Origin: an uncultured Chitinophaga sp.
GTDB lineage: Bacteria; Bacteroidota; Bacteroidia; Chitinophagales; Chitinophagaceae
NCBI RefSeq assembly: GCF_937874145.1
Contig: NZ_CALNBI010000399.1
Location: forward strand, 1-17,271
Length of the DNA stretch: 17,271 nt
Direction: 5' to 3'
Part shown: positions 7,060-13,702 of the stretch, piece by piece
How the letters are laid out: each line of letters opens with the position of its first letter
How positions within the stretch are numbered: the stretch's first letter is position 1
The notes under the pieces: model-generated
The model's database searches: none
The model's input: the letters and a program-made list of their open reading frames with translations, nothing else
What the model was told of the DNA's origin: nothing
Position numbers and translations under genes: made by a program

Positions 7060-8643
7060 TTACTTATGGATCTCGGAGGAGAAATGAAACTCGATATCGG
7101 GGTTGTTGGCCCGCTCCGTATTGAGGTACCATTCCGATTGCGCGAGGTATACGAGGTGCCCGTCTTTGTCCATCACCACGTTGGCGCCTTTGAAGCGGAT
7201 GAACTCTTCCAGCTTCTTTTTGTCGCCGGTGATCCAGCAGGCCTTGTAAAAGGGCAGCGTATTGAACTGGCAGGATGCGCCATATTCCTGTAACAGGCGG
7301 TATTGGATAACCTCGAATTGCAGATCGCCCACGCAGCCGATGATCTTGCGGTTGCCGTTGTGCTGCGTGAACAGCTGCGCAACGCCTTCGTCGGTAAGCT
7401 GGGAAATGCCTTTTTCGAGTTGCTTGGTCTTCATCGGGTCCTTGTTCACCAGCTCCTTGAAAAGTTCGGGCGAGAAGCTCGGGATGCCGGTATAGAAGAA
7501 GTTTTCGCCTTCCGTAAGCGTATCGCCGATCTTAAAGTTCCCGGTGTCGAACAGGCCCACCACATCGCCGGGGAACGCATCGTCCACGATGTTCTTTTCC
7601 CGCGCCAGGAAGCTGTACGGGTTCGCAAAGCGTACGTCTTTGTCGAGGCGCACATGGTGGAAGTATTTATTCCTTTCAAACCGGCCGGAACATACGCGCA
7701 GGAAGGCGATACGGTCGCGGTGGCGGGGATCGAGGTTGGCGTGGATCTTGAAAATGAAGCCGGAAAACTTATCCTCCGTAGGCTTCACCACGCGGGTGCT
7801 GGCCTCGCGGTCGCGCGGGGTGGGAGCGATGTCCACGAAAGTATCCAGGAGGTCTTTCACACCGAAGTTGTTCACCGCGGAGCCAAAGAACACGGGCGCC
7901 AGTTTCCCTTCGAGGTAAGGCTGCGCGTCGAACTCATCGTATACCCCTTCGATCAGCTCCACGTCGTTGCGCAGCTGGGCGGCGTCGGTGGTGTTGAAGA
8001 GCTCGTCGATTCTCGGGTCCGTCATGTCGGACATGGGAACGATATCGTCGTCGGTCGCCTTGCGGTTGGCCGCGAAAGACACGAAGCTCTTGTCGTACAG
8101 GTTGTAAACGCCTTTGAAGTCCTTGCCCATGTTGATAGGCCAGCTCAGCGGGCGCACCCTGATATTGAGCAGCTCTTCGAGCTCGTCGAGGAGGTCGAAG
8201 GGGTTTTTACCGTCGCGGTCGAGCTTGTTGACGAAAATGATCACGGGGGTGTCGCGCATGCGGCAGACTTCCATGAGCTTCTTCGTTTGTTCCTCCACGC
8301 CCTTCACGCAGTCGATCACCAGTACCACGCTGTCCACCGCGGTGAGGGTGCGGTAGGTGTCTTCGGCGAAGTCCTTGTGACCGGGGGTATCCAGGAGGTT
8401 AACGAGGATATCGCGGTATTCGAAGGTCATCACGGAGGTGGCTACGGAGATACCGCGCTGCCGTTCGATCTCCATGAAGTCGGAGGTGGTGTGTTTCTTG
8501 ATCTTATTGGATTTCACCGCGCCTGCCGTCTGGATGGCGCCGCCGAACAGGAGGAATTTCTCCGTGAGCGTGGTTTTACCGGCATCCGGGTGGGCGATGA
8601 TGGCGAATGTCTTCCTTTTATTAATCTCGTTGATGTACTTCAT
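7060..8643 (-). CDS. prfC: Peptide chain release factor 3 (RF3), translational GTPase
   Basis: RF3 is a cytoplasmic GTPase that helps remove RF1 or RF2 from the ribosome after peptide release. The 527-residue length matches the family. GTP-binding motifs are intact: AHPDAGKTT (residues 17-25, G1), RQRGISV (61-67, the switch I Thr region), DTPGH (85-89, G3) and NKLD (139-142, G4). The RF3-type insert after switch I and the RF3 C-terminal domains follow. RF3 is distinguished from EF-G by its shorter length and by the KSNKIKKHTTSDFMEIE segment (44-60). The ATG at 8643 gives the standard N-terminus with no missing residues. It is monocistronic, divergent from the permease gene, and has a -7 box TACCTTTG ~17 bases before the ATG. 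Confidence 0.97.
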   Translation of the reverse strand: MKYINEINKRKTFAIIAHPDAGKTTLTEKFLLFGGAIQTAGAVKSNKIKKHTTSDFMEIERQRGISVATSVMTFEYRDILVNLLDTPGHKDFAEDTYRTLTAVDSVVLVIDCVKGVEEQTKKLMEVCRMRDTPVIIFVNKLDRDGKNPFDLLDELEELLNIRVRPLSWPINMGKDFKGVYNLYDKSFVSFAANRKATDDDIVPMSDMTDPRIDELFNTTDAAQLRNDVELIEGVYDEFDAQPYLEGKLAPVFFGSAVNNFGVKDLLDTFVDIAPTPRDREASTRVVKPTEDKFSGFIFKIHANLDPRHRDRIAFLRVCSGRFERNKYFHHVRLDKDVRFANPYSFLAREKNIVDDAFPGDVVGLFDTGNFKIGDTLTEGENFFYTGIPSFSPELFKELVNKDPMKTKQLEKGISQLTDEGVAQLFTQHNGNRKIIGCVGDLQFEVIQYRLLQEYGASCQFNTLPFYKACWITGDKKKLEEFIRFKGANVVMDKDGHLVYLAQSEWYLNTERANNPDIEFHFSSEIHK

Positions 8644-8660
8644 CGTTTTGCAAATGGCAG

Positions 8661-8668
8661 CAAAGGTA
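8661..8668 (-). promoter_or_regulatory. prfC -7 promoter box
   Basis: TACCTTTG on the minus strand matches the Bacteroidota TAnnTTTG box exactly. Transcription would start near 8657, a leader of about 14 bases before the prfC ATG at 8643. No clear TTTG -33 element is visible at the usual distance. Confidence 0.6.
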
Positions 8669-8702
8669 CATTTTTCCGGGAAAAAGGAGCATGCCGTGTA
8701 CG

Positions 8703-8730
8703 TTTGGCATTGGTTTATATGTTATTTTTG
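8703..8730 (+). promoter_or_regulatory. Promoter of the MacB-like permease gene, possibly leaderless
   Basis: TTTG (8703-8706) and TATTTTTG (8723-8730) match the Bacteroidota -33 and -7 boxes. Their 16-base spacing is slightly shorter than usual. The -7 box ends only four bases before the ATG at 8735, so the predicted transcription start falls at or next to the start codon. Confidence 0.6.
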
Positions 8731-8734
8731 GTTT

Positions 8735-9988
8735 ATGCTATCTTCCCTCAAGATCTTATGGAACAGCTTGAAAATGGCCCTGCAGGAACTGCGGGTGAAC
8801 AAGCTGCGTACCTTCCTGTCGCTCCTGGGCATCACCATCGGTATCTTCTGCATCATCGCGGTGCTGACGGTCACCGACAGCATGGAATCGTCGATCCGGA
8901 AAGACCTTAATTCACTGGGAACCAACGTTATCTATGTGGAGAAATGGCCGTGGGACGGCGGGGGCGAATGGTGGCAGTACGTCAACCGGCCGCAGCCGGA
9001 GTTCCAGGAAGTGCGGCAGATCCGGGAAAGAGTGGGCTCGGCCGATGCGGTGACCTTCACCTTTTCCACCGGCGGCCGTAAGATCGAGTATGGCTCGGAT
9101 TATATGGACCAGGTGATCCTGATCGCCACCTCTTCGGACCTGGATAAGATGCAGACGATCGAACTGGCGGCGGGGCGGTATTTCAGCCCTTCCGAGTTCA
9201 ACAGCGGGTCCAACGCCGTGCTGCTGGGCTGGAACCTGGCGGACGGGCTCTTCGGCGACGCGGAGCTGGCCATCGGGAAGGAAATCCGGGTATCCGACCG
9301 CAAATGCCGGGTGATCGGGGTGCTGAAGCGGAAGGGAGAAAGCCTGATCGGCGGGGTGTTGAATGATGATTGCGTATTGATGAATTATCTCCATGCCCGC
9401 ACGATCGTAGACGAGCGCAACTGGAACACGAATACCACGATACTGGTGCGCGCGGCCGACGGGATACCGACGGCCCAGCTGAAAGACGATCTCACCGGCG
9501 TGATGCGGGCCATCCGCCGCCTGAAACCGGCGCAGTCGAACGACTTTGCGCTGAACGAGATCACCACCGTGCAGGGGGAATTGACGACGCTGTTCACCTA
9601 CATCAACGCCGGCGGCTGGATGATCGCGGCGTTTGCTTTGCTGGTGGGTGGTTTCGGGATCGCGAACATCATGTTCGTGACCGTGAAGGAAAGAACGAAT
9701 ATCATCGGCCTGAAGAAGGCGATCGGCGCCCGTCCGGGCGTTATACTCACCGAATTCCTCATCGAATCCATGATCCTCTGCATGGTGGGCGGCGGCCTGG
9801 GCTTGCTGATCGTATACGGCGGCGCGCTGATCGCCAAAAATATGTTCAGCACCTTCCAGATCGGCCTTTCGGTAGGGAATATCATCCTGGGATTCTCGAT
9901 TTCCGGGGTTGTGGGCATCATTGCAGGATTCATCCCGGCCTGGAGCGCCAGCAAGATGGACCCTGTGGTGGCGATCCGGAGTAATTAA
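8735..9988 (+). CDS. MacB/FtsX-type ABC transporter permease
   Basis: The 417-residue inner-membrane permease has the usual MacB-like plan. A cytoplasmic N-terminal helix precedes the NKLRTFLSLLGITIGIF signature (22-38, first membrane helix to about 48), followed by a large periplasmic MacB_PCD-type domain (about 50-285). Three further membrane segments (about 292-313, 338-362, 384-403) form the FtsX domain, with the cytoplasmic coupling segment VKERTNIIGLKKAIGARP (317-334). The end, WSASKMDPVVAIR (403-415), is typical. I start it at ATG 8735: the open frame extends upstream but overlaps prfC antisense, and 417 residues is the family norm. Met14 (8774) is a possible alternative. No ATP-binding subunit is encoded in the window, so the partner and substrate (lipoprotein, peptide or drug) are unknown. 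Confidence 0.93.
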   Translation: MLSSLKILWNSLKMALQELRVNKLRTFLSLLGITIGIFCIIAVLTVTDSMESSIRKDLNSLGTNVIYVEKWPWDGGGEWWQYVNRPQPEFQEVRQIRERVGSADAVTFTFSTGGRKIEYGSDYMDQVILIATSSDLDKMQTIELAAGRYFSPSEFNSGSNAVLLGWNLADGLFGDAELAIGKEIRVSDRKCRVIGVLKRKGESLIGGVLNDDCVLMNYLHARTIVDERNWNTNTTILVRAADGIPTAQLKDDLTGVMRAIRRLKPAQSNDFALNEITTVQGELTTLFTYINAGGWMIAAFALLVGGFGIANIMFVTVKERTNIIGLKKAIGARPGVILTEFLIESMILCMVGGGLGLLIVYGGALIAKNMFSTFQIGLSVGNIILGFSISGVVGIIAGFIPAWSASKMDPVVAIRSN

Positions 9989-10030
9989 CCGTACTTAACG
10001 GCTATTTCAAAGCATCATCCCGACAGTAAT

Positions 10031-10267
10031 TTGATCACGGTGCCCGCACCGGATGCATTAATAGGTCGCAGATACGCATTTTCATGTCGCGGGGATGCAT
10101 TAATGGGTCACAGATGCGCATTTTACTATCGCGAGGAAGCATTAATGGGTCGCGGCGGGGCGTTTTTCTATAACAGGAATGAATTAATGGGTCGCGGCGA
10201 TGCATTTTCCTATCGTGGCGATGTATTAATGGGTCGCGTCATGGTATTCCCCTGTCTTGGAGATTGA
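10031..10267 (+). CDS. Doubtful repeat-peptide ORF spanning the 42-bp tandem repeat
   Basis: A 78-codon frame starts at TTG 10031. It reads as five 14-residue units near the consensus DALMGRRxAFxYRG. There is no signal peptide, no clear promoter, and only a TTG start. The DNA repeat continues past the TGA at 10267 into a sixth partial copy, so repeat and frame boundaries differ. The Leu-Met-Gly part (TTA ATG GGT) is almost invariant at synonymous sites and uses TTA, a Leu codon seldom used in the flanking genes; that favours DNA-level conservation over protein selection. It may be a genuine small repetitive protein or simply non-coding repeat DNA. Confidence 0.25.
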   Translation: MITVPAPDALIGRRYAFSCRGDALMGHRCAFYYREEALMGRGGAFFYNRNELMGRGDAFSYRGDVLMGRVMVFPCLGD

Positions 10268-10280
10268 TTAATGGCCATCG
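10052..10280. repeat. 42-bp tandem repeat, five full copies and one partial
   Basis: Copies begin at 10052, 10094, 10136, 10178 and 10220, each exactly 42 bases; a partial sixth copy covers 10262-10280. The most conserved core is ATTAATGGGTCGC, and the rest (about GCATTTTCCTATCGCGGG) varies between copies. Small palindromes recur (ATGCAT, ATTAAT). The array occupies most of the 354-base gap between the permease gene and the minus-strand hypothetical gene. I see no CRISPR-like spacers: the variable part is diverged repeat, not unrelated sequence. Confidence 0.95.
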
Positions 10281-10342
10281 AAAAACAACTCTAAAGTGGC
10301 ATAGGTCAGAAAGGTTACCCCGGTTATGCTTTTCAAAAAAAA

Positions 10343-10849
10343 CTACAATTCATTTAGTTGAACGGGATCTTGACTTCCCTTTTTTTTTCTCCCGGTAGAT
10401 TTACTAAACCTATCTTTCAATACTTCAAAACCGGTCGCGGCACCGGGCACTCCGGCTTTCGTTGCTGTCTTTATCAATTGGTAAACCATCAGGGCGGAAC
10501 CATACGCTTCCGAACCCGCGAGCTTCCTCGTACATCGCACCTTCTCCAGCACATCCGCCAACTGGAATTCAATTTCATCCAGTTGGTCATACAATGCCAG
10601 ATCCTTCGAGATTTCCTCCGGCGAAATGAAATTTGGAATAATGGCCTTGTTTACATCGAATGATTTAATCACATCCTCTACAAACACTTTATTGGATGTA
10701 TTAATTTTAGTCAGCCTCCGCTTTTCCGTTTCATTTAATCCTATCAGAAAAGGCATGGCTTTAGCAAGTTCTGCCAACGACTTTTTAACGGACTGCACGT
10801 CCTTTTCAGCCATGCTGGCCGATAATCTGTTTTGAGGTGTTTCAGTCAT
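10343..10849 (-). CDS. Conserved hypothetical protein, unknown function
   Basis: The 168-residue product is soluble and mostly helical, with no signal peptide or membrane segment. It resembles a family of ~150-residue bacterial proteins of unknown function. The shared features I see are an N-terminal helix pair with a hydrophobic PFLIGL segment (residues 33-39), then the pattern ISPEEISKDLALYDQLDEIE (74-93), then GSEAYGSALMVYQLIKTATK (111-130), and a Lys-rich tail. The family match is from memory and should be treated as tentative. The gene and its surroundings are visibly more AT-rich than the neighbours, which suggests acquisition by transfer. The ATG at 10849 is followed by a plausible start; no TAnnTTTG box was found upstream. 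A T-rich run on the minus strand just past the stop (about 10332-10339) may aid termination. Confidence 0.75.
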   Translation of the reverse strand: MTETPQNRLSASMAEKDVQSVKKSLAELAKAMPFLIGLNETEKRRLTKINTSNKVFVEDVIKSFDVNKAIIPNFISPEEISKDLALYDQLDEIEFQLADVLEKVRCTRKLAGSEAYGSALMVYQLIKTATKAGVPGAATGFEVLKDRFSKSTGRKKKGSQDPVQLNEL

Positions 10850-11052
10850 TTCAATAAATTTTTAGGGTAATAAAAATCAATCTTCCGGATCAATACAGGC
10901 ATCAACAAACCAGGGGCAACCTTACATTTCAACAACGTCCTTTCAACTGCTGTTCCATCGAATATAACCAAAATCAAAACACCACAAACTATTCTATATG
11001 AATCACATACATGTTTGAGTGCATCGGTGGCACATCTATTGCCTTACATGAA

Positions 11053-11060
11053 TATCTTTG
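11053..11060 (+). promoter_or_regulatory. -7 promoter box of the DUF4197 lipoprotein gene
   Basis: TATCTTTG matches TAnnTTTG exactly and lies 19 bases before the ATG at 11080, predicting a leader of ~16 bases. It also argues against the upstream in-frame start at 11011, which would precede the transcript. Confidence 0.6.
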
Positions 11061-11079
11061 CACTCAATTCAACAGATAC

Positions 11080-11799
11080 ATGAAACACATATTCCTCGCC
11101 GGCGCCCTATGCGTGACAATGTTCTCAGGCTGTGAAACCACCCAGCAGATCCTCAGCACCCTGCCAGCCTCCACCGGCCAGCCCAACAGCTTCCAGATCG
11201 CGTCCGGTCTTAAAGAAGCCCTCACCATCGGCGCACAGAACTCCGCCAGCCGCCTGTCGTCGCCCAACGGATTTTTCGCCAACGCCATGCTTAAAATCCT
11301 CATGCCCCCCGAAGCTCAGAAAGTGGAATCTACCCTCCGCAGCCTCGGCATGGGCAGCGTAGTTGATAAAGCCATCCTCGCCATGAACCGCGGCGCTGAA
11401 GAGGCCGCCAAATCCGCCGCGCCCATCTTCGTCAACGCCATCAGGCAGATGACCATCACCGACGCCATCGGCATCCTCCGCGGCGGCGACTTCGCGGCTA
11501 CCGATTACTTCAAACAAAGAACCACCGCGGCGCTCACCACCGCCTTCAGCCCCGTCATCAACAACGCCCTGAAGAAAGTGGACGCTACAAAATATTGGGC
11601 GGACGTCTTCACCGTTTACAACAGGTTCTCCAAAACGCCCGTCAATACCGACCTCACGGCCTACGTCACTGAACGCGCCATCAATGGCATCTTCCATGAA
11701 GTAGGGGTGGAGGAGCAAAAAATCCGGAAAGATCCCGCCGCCCGCGTCACCGAATTGCTCAAAACGGTTTTCGGCAGCCAGCTGGCCCAAAACAGGTAA
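11080..11799 (+). CDS. DUF4197 domain-containing lipoprotein
   Basis: The 239-residue product begins with a lipoprotein signal peptide; lipobox FSGC places the lipidated cysteine at residue 18. The rest is a single DUF4197 domain, recognised from SGLKEALTIG, NGFFANAMLKILMPPEAQKVE, MNRGAEEAAKSAAPIFVNAI, MTITDAIGILRGGDFAATDYF, then VDATKYW and the C-terminal KIRKDPAARVTELLKTVFG. The function of DUF4197 is unknown. The protein is predicted to be periplasmic and anchored by lipid to the inner or outer membrane. The frame could start at 11011, but the signal peptide begins at ATG 11080 and a -7 box lies between, so 11080 is preferred. It precedes tsaD by 88 bases containing a hairpin, so it is probably a separate transcription unit. 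Confidence 0.92.
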   Translation: MKHIFLAGALCVTMFSGCETTQQILSTLPASTGQPNSFQIASGLKEALTIGAQNSASRLSSPNGFFANAMLKILMPPEAQKVESTLRSLGMGSVVDKAILAMNRGAEEAAKSAAPIFVNAIRQMTITDAIGILRGGDFAATDYFKQRTTAALTTAFSPVINNALKKVDATKYWADVFTVYNRFSKTPVNTDLTAYVTERAINGIFHEVGVEEQKIRKDPAARVTELLKTVFGSQLAQNR

Positions 11800-11807
11800 T
11801 TTTTCCC

Positions 11808-11859
11808 CCGGCGGAAGCTGCGACTCCGCACTTCTGCCGGTAACGCCCCATTTTTTTTT
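11808..11859 (+). terminator. Long hairpin with distal T-tract between the DUF4197 gene and tsaD
   Basis: CCGGCGGAAG (11808-11817) pairs with CTTCTGCCGG (11831-11840), ten pairs with one G-U. Inside it TGCG (11819-11822) pairs with CGCA (11827-11830) over an ACTC loop, so the whole stem is about 14 pairs with a single bulged base. Nine T follow at 11851-11859, ten bases beyond the stem, which is further than in a classical terminator. Confidence 0.55.
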
Positions 11860-11872
11860 CGAAGCTTTCCCT

Positions 11873-11880
11873 TAAATTCG
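11873..11880 (+). promoter_or_regulatory. Putative tsaD -7 promoter box
   Basis: TAAATTCG differs from TAnnTTTG at one base and ends seven bases before the tsaD ATG, predicting a leader of only a few bases. It lies just after the hairpin and T-tract, as expected for a new transcription unit. Confidence 0.45.
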
Positions 11881-11887
11881 CGGACTT

Positions 11888-12895
11888 ATGCCGGTAAACA
11901 TACTTGCCATAGAGTCTTCCTGCGACGATACCAGCGCAGCCGTCATCTCCGACGGGAAAGTACTGTCCAACGTCATCGCCGGGCAGGCGGTGCACCAGCA
12001 ATACGGTGGCGTGGTGCCGGAGCTGGCCTCGCGCGCCCACCAGGAAAACATCGTTCCCGTGGTGGACCTCGCCCTGAAGAAAGCCGGCATCCAGCCGGAA
12101 GACCTCAGCGCCATCGCCTTCACCCAAAGCCCCGGCCTCATCGGTTCATTGCTGGTGGGCAGCTGCTTCGCCAAATCCATGGCCCTGGCGCTCGGCCTCC
12201 CGCTGATCGGCGTCCACCATATGCAGGCGCATGTACTGGCCAACTTCATCGACGATCCCAAGCCTTCCTTTCCCTGCCTCTGCCTCACCGTTTCCGGCGG
12301 GCATACGCAAATCGTACGGGTAGACGGGCCGTTGCAGATGTCCGTCATCGGCGAAACCCTCGACGATGCCGCCGGCGAAGCCTTCGATAAATCCGCCAAA
12401 CTCCTCGGCCTGCCGTACCCCGGAGGGCCGCTGGTCGATAAATACGCCCGGGAAGGCAACCCCAAAGCCTTCCGCTTCCCGGAACCGCAGATACCGGGGC
12501 TGGACTTCAGCTTCTCGGGCCTCAAAACGTCGATCCTTTATTTCCTGCAGGAGAACAAAGCCAAAGACCCCGCCTTCGTGGACAACCACCTGGCCGATAT
12601 TTGCGCTTCCATCCAGCACCGGATCGTTACGATCCTCACCAACAAGTTGGTGAAAGCCGCGCAGGAAACGGGCATCACCGAAATCTGCATCGCCGGCGGC
12701 GTCAGCGCCAATTCCGGCCTCCGTAAAGCCCTGGAAGACCTGGGGCGGCAATACGGTTACAACACTTACATTCCCCAATTTCAGTATTGTACAGACAACG
12801 CCGCCATGATCGCTATGACGGCGCATTTTAAGTATCTGGCCGGGGCTTTCAGCCCGGCCGACATTGTACCCACCGCCCGAGCGGCATTTGATTAA
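11888..12895 (+). CDS. tsaD: tRNA N6-adenosine threonylcarbamoyltransferase TsaD
   Basis: TsaD transfers the threonylcarbamoyl group made by TsaC to A37 of tRNAs that read ANN codons (t6A), working with TsaB and TsaE, which are not in this window. The 335-residue length is standard. Conserved features are the N-terminal ESSCDDTS (9-16), the metal-binding HMQAH (His111 and His115), SGGHT (136-140), the GETLDDAAGEAFDK segment (155-168), GGVSAN (270-275) and the metal ligand Asp303 in CTDNAAM. All key residues are present. The ATG at 11888 gives the canonical beginning. It is followed after seven bases by a trmN6-like gene, so the two are probably co-transcribed. In some Bacteroidota tsaD is found next to tamB (from memory); here the two are about 6.7 kb apart. 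Confidence 0.97.
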   Translation: MPVNILAIESSCDDTSAAVISDGKVLSNVIAGQAVHQQYGGVVPELASRAHQENIVPVVDLALKKAGIQPEDLSAIAFTQSPGLIGSLLVGSCFAKSMALALGLPLIGVHHMQAHVLANFIDDPKPSFPCLCLTVSGGHTQIVRVDGPLQMSVIGETLDDAAGEAFDKSAKLLGLPYPGGPLVDKYAREGNPKAFRFPEPQIPGLDFSFSGLKTSILYFLQENKAKDPAFVDNHLADICASIQHRIVTILTNKLVKAAQETGITEICIAGGVSANSGLRKALEDLGRQYGYNTYIPQFQYCTDNAAMIAMTAHFKYLAGAFSPADIVPTARAAFD

Positions 12896-12902
12896 AATTG
12901 TT

Positions 12903-13619
12903 ATGAGCAACACGTGGTTTCAATTCCAACAGTTCAGAATCGAACAAGGCAACAGCGCTATGAAAGTTTGCACCGACGCGTGCTTACAGGGCGCCTGGAC
13001 AGCCCGGCATCTGCAAAAATCAAAACCCGAGCGCATCCTTGACATCGGCGCAGGGACCGGCCTCCTCGCCCTGATGCTCGCACAGGAAACATCCGCTGTT
13101 ATCCACGCCATTGAGCTGGACTCCCCATCAGCGAAGGAAGCTGTAGTAAATTTCGGGTCTTCCCCCTGGTCAACCCGCCTGTGGTTGATCGAAGGCGACG
13201 TCCGCACGTACAACACCGACGAACGGTATGATTTCATCATCTCCAACCCGCCATTTTTTAAGAAAAGCCTCCGCAGCCCCGATGCTCGCCGGACAGCCGC
13301 CATGCATGCCGCCACCCTTAGTTTCACGGACCTGCGGGACGCTATCGCGCGCCTGCTGAAACCCGGCGGACAGTTTTCGGTGATGCTGCCGCCCGCGGAA
13401 TTCCAGGAGTTCCGGGAACTGGCGTTGGAGAAGGGGTATTATGTGCACACTTTGCTGAATATCCACAGAACGGCTTCGGACTATGCGTTCCGGGCAGTAG
13501 GTATTTTCGGGGAAGGCGAGGTCGAATTCGAAACCAACGTCCTGACCCTCCAGGACGCGGATCTTGATTACACTGTAGGTATGGCGCAATTACTGGGCCC
13601 TTATTACCTCTACCTCTAG
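12903..13619 (+). CDS. trmN6: tRNA1(Val) (adenine(37)-N6)-methyltransferase, TrmN6/YfiC family
   Basis: The 238-residue protein is a SAM-dependent Rossmann-fold methyltransferase. SAM motif I is DIGAGTG (47-53), the acidic ribose-binding residue follows in AIELD (69-73), and the catalytic N6-adenine motif is NPPF (115-118). The N-terminal FQFQQFRIEQGNSAMKVCTD segment (6-25) is characteristic of the YfiC group. The expected activity is m6A37 formation in tRNA1(Val). The specific substrate is inferred from the family; related HemK-like or RsmC-like enzymes are less likely given the N-terminus. The ATG at 12903 lies seven bases after the tsaD stop, which indicates an operon. The frame extends upstream into tsaD but the later start gives the family's normal N-terminus. 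A strong terminator follows. Confidence 0.88.
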   Translation: MSNTWFQFQQFRIEQGNSAMKVCTDACLQGAWTARHLQKSKPERILDIGAGTGLLALMLAQETSAVIHAIELDSPSAKEAVVNFGSSPWSTRLWLIEGDVRTYNTDERYDFIISNPPFFKKSLRSPDARRTAAMHAATLSFTDLRDAIARLLKPGGQFSVMLPPAEFQEFRELALEKGYYVHTLLNIHRTASDYAFRAVGIFGEGEVEFETNVLTLQDADLDYTVGMAQLLGPYYLYL

Positions 13620-13639
13620 ATCCCAACAATTGCATTTAT

Positions 13640-13686
13640 AAACCAAACGGCCGCCCCGGTAACGAGGCAGGCCGTTTGGTTTTTTT
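13640..13686. terminator. Long hairpin terminator between trmN6 and the FkbM gene
   Basis: AACCAAACGGCC (13641-13652) pairs perfectly with GGCCGTTTGGTT (13670-13681), with extra GCC/GGC pairing inside the loop, and the T-run continues to 13686. It is placed between convergent genes. It is clearly efficient for the plus strand; the minus-strand T-run (opposite AAA at 13640-13642) is short, so termination of the FkbM gene is less certain. Confidence 0.9.
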
Positions 13687-13702
13687 ATGCGTTCAACCAC
13701 CG

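Noticed and set aside
8703..8720. Sigma-54 promoter at TTTGGCATTGG upstream of the permease gene
   Set aside because: No TTG follows at the required distance; the TTTG/TAnnTTTG pair explains the region better.
8438..8734. Longer upstream start for the MacB-like permease
   Set aside because: It would overlap prfC antisense and add ~100 residues unlike the family; the -7 box lies between it and ATG 8735.
7303..8910. Plus-strand open frame of 535 codons opposite prfC running into the permease gene
   Set aside because: It is the antisense shadow of a canonical RF3 gene; its late Met codons near 8719 are out of frame with the permease.
10052..10280. CRISPR array
   Set aside because: Units are 42-base degenerate tandem copies without unique spacers, and no cas genes are nearby.
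11011..11079. Upstream ATG for the DUF4197 protein
   Set aside because: It would bury the lipoprotein signal peptide 23 residues in, and it lies before the predicted promoter box.
11125..13589. Minus-strand open frames opposite the DUF4197, tsaD and trmN6 genes
   Set aside because: All are antisense to strongly supported genes and show shadow-like composition.
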